Shown here: positions 7,829 through 10,392 of the stretch, piece by piece
Numbering within the stretch: position 1 is the stretch's first letter
Layout of the letters: each line of letters begins with the position of its first letter
Origin: an uncultured Clostridia bacterium
GTDB lineage: Bacteria > Bacillota > Clostridia > Lachnospirales > Lachnospiraceae
DNA: 10,392 bases
Direction of reading: 5' to 3'
NCBI GenBank assembly: GCA_947304065.1
Contig: CAMZAI010000094.1
Location: 1 to 10,392, forward strand
Notes under the pieces: generated by a model
The model's database searches: none
What the model saw: the letters and a program-made list of their open reading frames with translations, nothing else
Told to the model about the DNA's origin: nothing
Program-made: the position numbers and the translations under genes

Positions 7829-7910
7829 GATTCCTCGTCGCATACCCAACTAGCGCACAAGGCTTTCAAATTATCTTTTTTATACCCAATAACACAACCT
7901 GCAAATCCAC

Positions 7911-7939
7911 ATAATATAACACTATACATTTTACTCCAA
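7911..7939 (-). promoter_or_regulatory. Probable sigma-A promoter of the trkA operon
   Basis: TTGGAG (7939-7934) and TATTAT (7916-7911) are separated by 17 bases on the minus strand. The -10 box matches five of six consensus bases, the -35 box three. Transcription would start near 7904, giving a leader of about 115 nt before trkA. The site lies just past the terminator of the upstream gene. The leader holds an 8-base repeat (TTGGGTAT on the minus strand) at 7882-7889 and 7842-7849. I could not match it to a known riboswitch, including the c-di-AMP class often found before K+ transporters. Confidence 0.5.
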
Positions 7940-7952
7940 TTCTTACAAATTG

Positions 7953-7990
7953 CAAATAAAAGTACCCAAAGGCAAGTTACCTTCGGGTAC
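7953..7990 (-). terminator. Intrinsic terminator after the SH3/papain-like gene
   Basis: On the minus strand GTACCCGAAGG, loop TAACTTG, CCTTTGGGTAC form an 11-bp stem with one G-T pair, followed directly by TTTTATTT. It starts 17 bases after the stop codon of the SH3-domain gene. This is a strong Rho-independent terminator and separates that gene from the trkA operon. The stem is flanked by a second inverted repeat (7946-7953 with 7992-7999). Confidence 0.9.
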
Positions 7991-8007
7991 CGCAATTTGA
8001 TCTCGTA

Positions 8008-9177
8008 TTAATTTGCCGAAAGCCGCGCGGCCTCGATAAAGAAGCCTTCTGCGGTAATGCACCACTCGGTTCCGTCATCCGCCGTGAACTTATAAGAGAT
8101 ATCCACCGTATCTCCCTTTGCGAGCTTCTCGATGCGCTCGGATGAAAGATCCGACTCGGAGTAAACATAAGTCTTTTTCTTCGATACTTTCAGCTGCGAA
8201 TCGATGACCTCATAGCCCGGATAAGCGAAGTGTCCGTCATCTATCGTCAGGTCGCCCTGAACATACCAGATCGAGATAACATTCGCAAAGAACGCTCCGA
8301 CAGAGCTGATCTTCGTCATGATCCAGGTGTTCTCGAGCTTCTTTCTCCCGGTCCCGTTCGCGGGATCGTAAGCGTAGAACTGAAGCGAACCGTCCTTATT
8401 GCGCACGTAGTCGGAAATAAGGATCGCATGCTTTCCGCTGCTTCCGTATTTCGTGTAGACCACAACGCCCTCGGGATGTGTGTCGAGCAGATCCGCGATG
8501 TACTCTCTGTTATGCGAATGAGTGGTCTCGGTCTCTTTCTTCAGGTAGTAGGTAACGGCCGCTCCTGTCGCGGTATCGTTATGTGTAAAGGGAGTCACAT
8601 CCGAGAAATACGAACTGCAGCTCTCATACTTGCCGTTCTTGTCCGGAATGGGATTGCCTCCCATAGCCGCACGGACATCGCCGAACGTAAATGTAACGGC
8701 CCTGCCTTCAGCTGCCTGACGGCGTCTCAGGAGCGACGCGGTAGCGGATGATGTGCAAAGTCCGCTGGTCTTCGAGAATTCCTGCTTCCAGCCGGTAACC
8801 CAGGTAAGATTCGCTGCGGAAATGCCGTAGTTCCTGAGCTTCCCTCTCGTTGAAGCTTCTGTCGCGGGCTCCTCTGCCGCTCCGACGTACTTGCAGTACT
8901 CGAGCGAGATCCAGCCGTGAACGTCGCCGTATACAACCTTCCCCCATCCGTTCGAGCTGACAAATGTTACGTTAACCTTTGTGCCCTTCGGGATCGAGCC
9001 GACCTTCATGTTCTCACTGCTGGGACAGGTCCTGACATTAAGAGGTGATTCCTGTGTGTTGATCTTATAGATGCCGGTCTTATATGAAGCTGCGCTGACA
9101 CTTACTCCTTCGGGAATAATGAATGCGCAGACAAGCAATATCGCGATAAAAAGTTTTACAGCTTTGGACAATTTCAT
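8008..9177 (-). CDS. Secreted SH3-domain protein with papain-like (C39-like) domain
   Basis: This 389-residue protein starts with a signal peptide (KLSKAVK, hydrophobic core 9-21, likely cleavage after A29 or A30). A bacterial SH3 domain follows at about 35-98 (LNVRTCPSS, GWGKVVYGDVHGWI), the type that binds peptidoglycan or other wall polymers. Residues about 125-310 look like a papain-fold C39-like domain: a candidate nucleophile C141 (SGLCTSSATASLLRR), H250 (GKHAILISDY) and D271 (YDPANG) occur in the expected order. A second, divergent SH3-like stretch lies at about 325-385 (AKGDTVDISY, EWC, FFIEAARL). It may be a wall-bound cysteine peptidase or peptidoglycan amidase; the substrate is not known and activity is inferred only from residue order. 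It lies 90 bases after a clostripain-type gene, has its own promoter, and ends in a strong terminator. The Shine-Dalgarno (AAGGG) is 12 bases before the ATG, further than usual. Confidence 0.75.
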   Translation of the reverse strand: MKLSKAVKLFIAILLVCAFIIPEGVSVSAASYKTGIYKINTQESPLNVRTCPSSENMKVGSIPKGTKVNVTFVSSNGWGKVVYGDVHGWISLEYCKYVGAAEEPATEASTRGKLRNYGISAANLTWVTGWKQEFSKTSGLCTSSATASLLRRRQAAEGRAVTFTFGDVRAAMGGNPIPDKNGKYESCSSYFSDVTPFTHNDTATGAAVTYYLKKETETTHSHNREYIADLLDTHPEGVVVYTKYGSSGKHAILISDYVRNKDGSLQFYAYDPANGTGRKKLENTWIMTKISSVGAFFANVISIWYVQGDLTIDDGHFAYPGYEVIDSQLKVSKKKTYVYSESDLSSERIEKLAKGDTVDISYKFTADDGTEWCITAEGFFIEAARLSAN

Positions 9178-9191
9178 GTTACCATGTTACC
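9176..9191. repeat. Tandem duplication of ATGTTACC
   Basis: The 8-base unit ATGTTACC occurs twice head to tail (9176-9183 and 9184-9191). On the minus strand this reads GGTAACAT twice, so it creates two ATGs in different frames: the gene start at 9177 and another at 9185. The upstream one opens a frame of only three codons (M-V-T, then TGA) whose stop overlaps the real start as ATGA. Confidence 0.8.
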
Positions 9192-9194
9192 CTT

Positions 9195-9232
9195 CGAATT
9201 AATTTCGTAACAATATTGTAACAATTAATTCG
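9195..9232. promoter_or_regulatory. 10-bp inverted repeat across the promoter, possible operator
   Basis: CGAATTAATT (9195-9204) and AATTAATTCG (9223-9232) form a perfect 10-bp inverted repeat with an 18-base centre. It spans the promoter spacer, the -10 box and the predicted start of transcription. The centre carries two direct copies of GTAACAAT (9207-9214 and 9218-9225), 11 bases apart, which puts them on one face of the helix. A repressor site is plausible; no regulator is identified. Confidence 0.5.
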
Positions 9233-9243
9233 CTTTTTGGCAA
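9215..9243 (-). promoter_or_regulatory. Sigma-A promoter of the SH3/papain-like gene
   Basis: TTGCCA (9243-9238), a 17-base spacer and TACAAT (9220-9215) on the minus strand each match five of six consensus bases. Transcription would begin near 9208, about 30 bases before the ATG at 9177. It lets this gene be expressed apart from the upstream peptidase gene, after which I see no T-run terminator. Confidence 0.7.
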
Positions 9244-9267
9244 GTCCAAAGCTGTAGAATTCACTTT

Positions 9268-10392
9268 TTATTTATTAAATTTTTCGGTCCAATAGCTCTG
9301 TCCGTAAATGTCGGTGAGCTTATAAAGGCCTACGGTCTTCTGCTTTACTACAGTGTCGCTTACCTGCAGTGTTCCGCTTACCGTAAGGCGGTCGCCGAGC
9401 TTGTAGCTGTCGAGATAGGTTCCGTCATATCCGTAATAATCGCAGATGAAATCGATCACGTCACCGTTCTGTATCTCAACAAGACCTCTGAACTCAGTTT
9501 CCGTAACACTTTCGTCATAAATGGGCTCTGCACCTGCAATGCTGCCCTTACCCGTGCTGTACGAAAGATTAACGATGATGTTTACTCTCTCGCCGTTCAG
9601 GAGCGCGGGAACCTTACCTGTGATCGTATCGCCCGTGGTATCCACATGATAGTAGGCTACAGGCTGCTGGTTGATCGATATCCAGGTGCCCTCTGTATCG
9701 GCGATCAGATTGCCGTAATCGTCGATGTAGTAGAGATTGTCGAGTCCGAGATCGATATAGCCCGAACCGTCGTCAACGAACATGTTGAGGTCAACGCTGT
9801 TGATCAGGCTCCAATCGTCCGCTGTAAGAGGAATATACTTATGGCCCTCGCTGTCGGTCTTCCAGTTAAGCTTCGAGGTATCGAGCAGGTTATTGCTTAC
9901 ATAACCGGCAATCGCCTCATCGCTCATCGACCTGCCGCTGAGTCCCGAGATCGTCGAAACAAGTCCGAGGATGCTGTCAAGCGATGAACCCGAACCCGAT
10001 GCCGAACCGCCGCCGAGCAGGTCGAGCAGAGAGCCCATCGAAGAACCCGAGCTGCTTCCCGCCGCCGCTCCGACGCCCTGTACGCCCGCGAATTCCTTGA
10101 TGCATGCGGAGTACTCATCGTCCAGGCCGATCTGATCGTAGGTTGAAACCGCCGAATTAACCTTCGAAGTCTTCCTGTAAGGGAAGTAGATCGAAATGCC
10201 GTAGGCGTTCGTCATATTGGACGAGGTTCTGTTGTATTTGACCGATGAAAGCAGTGTGTCGGCAAGAGCCTTGCCTTCCTTGGTATCAAGGTTCAGCGCG
10301 AAGTTGATCAGGTCGATCTGGTCGATCGCGTTGGACTGTGCGAACTCTCTTGTGTCACTTCTCGCTTCCGATACTGTCTCGTATTTATTGTC
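9268..10392 (-). CDS. Clostripain-family (C11) peptidase, C-terminal part, start outside window
   Basis: An open frame enters from the right edge and runs 374 residues to a TAA at 9270-9268. There is no start in view: in-frame coding continues without a stop upstream of the first internal Met (10215) to the edge. The first 60 residues (IDLINFALNLDTKEGKAL, SSVKYNRTSSNM) and the next block (NAYGISIYFPYRK, STYDQIGLDDEY) match the end of the catalytic region of clostripain-like cysteine peptidases from Clostridia. A Gly/Ser/Ala-rich low-complexity stretch follows (about residues 108-150 of this fragment), then a C-terminal beta-rich region rich in D, Y and G. The catalytic His and Cys would lie outside the window. 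Family members are usually secreted and cut after Arg. The C-terminal region may be an accessory or attachment domain; I do not recognise it. It is followed 90 bases later by the SH3 gene. Confidence 0.85.
   Translation of the reverse strand, partial: DNKYETVSEARSDTREFAQSNAIDQIDLINFALNLDTKEGKALADTLLSSVKYNRTSSNMTNAYGISIYFPYRKTSKVNSAVSTYDQIGLDDEYSACIKEFAGVQGVGAAAGSSSGSSMGSLLDLLGGGSASGSGSSLDSILGLVSTISGLSGRSMSDEAIAGYVSNNLLDTSKLNWKTDSEGHKYIPLTADDWSLINSVDLNMFVDDGSGYIDLGLDNLYYIDDYGNLIADTEGTWISINQQPVAYYHVDTTGDTITGKVPALLNGERVNIIVNLSYSTGKGSIAGAEPIYDESVTETEFRGLVEIQNGDVIDFICDYYGYDGTYLDSYKLGDRLTVSGTLQVSDTVVKQKTVGLYKLTDIYGQSYWTEKFNK

Larger units (their letters stand above)
9157..9256. repeat. 13-bp inverted repeat bracketing the SH3-gene control region
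   Basis: TACAGCTTTGGAC at 9157-9169 has a perfect reverse complement, GTCCAAAGCTGTA, at 9244-9256, with 74 bases between. The left arm lies in codons 4-8 of the SH3/papain-like gene; the right arm lies just upstream of its -35 box and downstream of the clostripain stop codon. Only a read-through transcript would carry both arms. Confidence 0.85.

Noticed and set aside
7788..7910. c-di-AMP (ydaO-type) riboswitch before trkA
   Set aside because: The context fits, but I could not line up the conserved core of that class by eye; a covariance search would decide.
9233..9256. Stem GCTTTGG/CCAAAAAGC as a terminator for the clostripain gene
   Set aside because: The stem has a two-base bulge and no T-run follows; the same bases serve as the -35 region of the next promoter and an arm of the 13-bp repeat.
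9969..10075. Low-complexity Gly/Ser/Ala coding stretch as a DNA repeat or array
   Set aside because: The codons vary and no unit recurs regularly; it reads as a flexible protein linker.

Overview
The window looks like ordinary chromosome from an anaerobic Firmicute of the class Clostridia, probably a gut or rumen relative of Lachnospiraceae or Oscillospiraceae. The grounds are a clostripain-type (C11) peptidase with a Gly/Ser-rich insert, a secreted SH3 plus papain-like protein, a two-gene Trk potassium system, a RACo/RamA-type corrinoid-activation ATPase, purine-rich Shine-Dalgarno sites and sigma-A style promoters. I see no rRNA, tRNA, insertion sequence, prophage or CRISPR array. Gene content is dense; the genes look intact except for the two cut by the window edges.

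Layout. At the left edge (1-105, minus) is the first 35 codons of a membrane-anchored protein. Next come an AI-2E family membrane transporter (241-1431, minus, GTG start) and, 27 bases upstream of it in the same direction, an RlmD/RlmCD-type rRNA uracil-C5 methyltransferase (1459-2619, minus). A lone L-ribulose-5-phosphate 4-epimerase gene, araD (2707-3414, plus), runs divergently from the methyltransferase. It converges on the next gene so closely that both stop codons sit in one TTAA palindrome. The third block is transcribed leftward: trkA (7787-6432), trkH (6394-4952) and a 2Fe-2S/ASKHA ATPase of the RACo type (4940-3411). The ATPase ribosome binding site overlaps the trkH stop codon, so the three are probably one operon. 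A promoter and a 5' leader of about 115 nt with a perfect 9-bp hairpin next to the Shine-Dalgarno precede trkA. To the right, a strong intrinsic terminator ends a secreted SH3/papain-like protein gene (9177-8008), which has its own good promoter in the 90-base gap after the C-terminal part of a clostripain-family peptidase (10392-9268, start outside the window).

How the genes work together. TrkH is the K+ translocating subunit and TrkA its nucleotide-binding regulator, so these two form one transport system at the membrane. The linked RACo-like ATPase would be expected to re-reduce inactive cob(II)alamin on a corrinoid protein; no such partner is in the window and the link to K+ transport is unexplained. 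The two secreted proteins at the right end are a likely extracellular pair: a protease and a cell-wall-targeting SH3/papain-like protein.

The most interesting non-coding stretch is 9157-9256, which packs a promoter, a 13-bp inverted repeat, a 10-bp inverted repeat, phased direct repeats and a tandem duplication that makes a three-codon upstream reading frame. I did not find a clear, previously undescribed multi-gene system.
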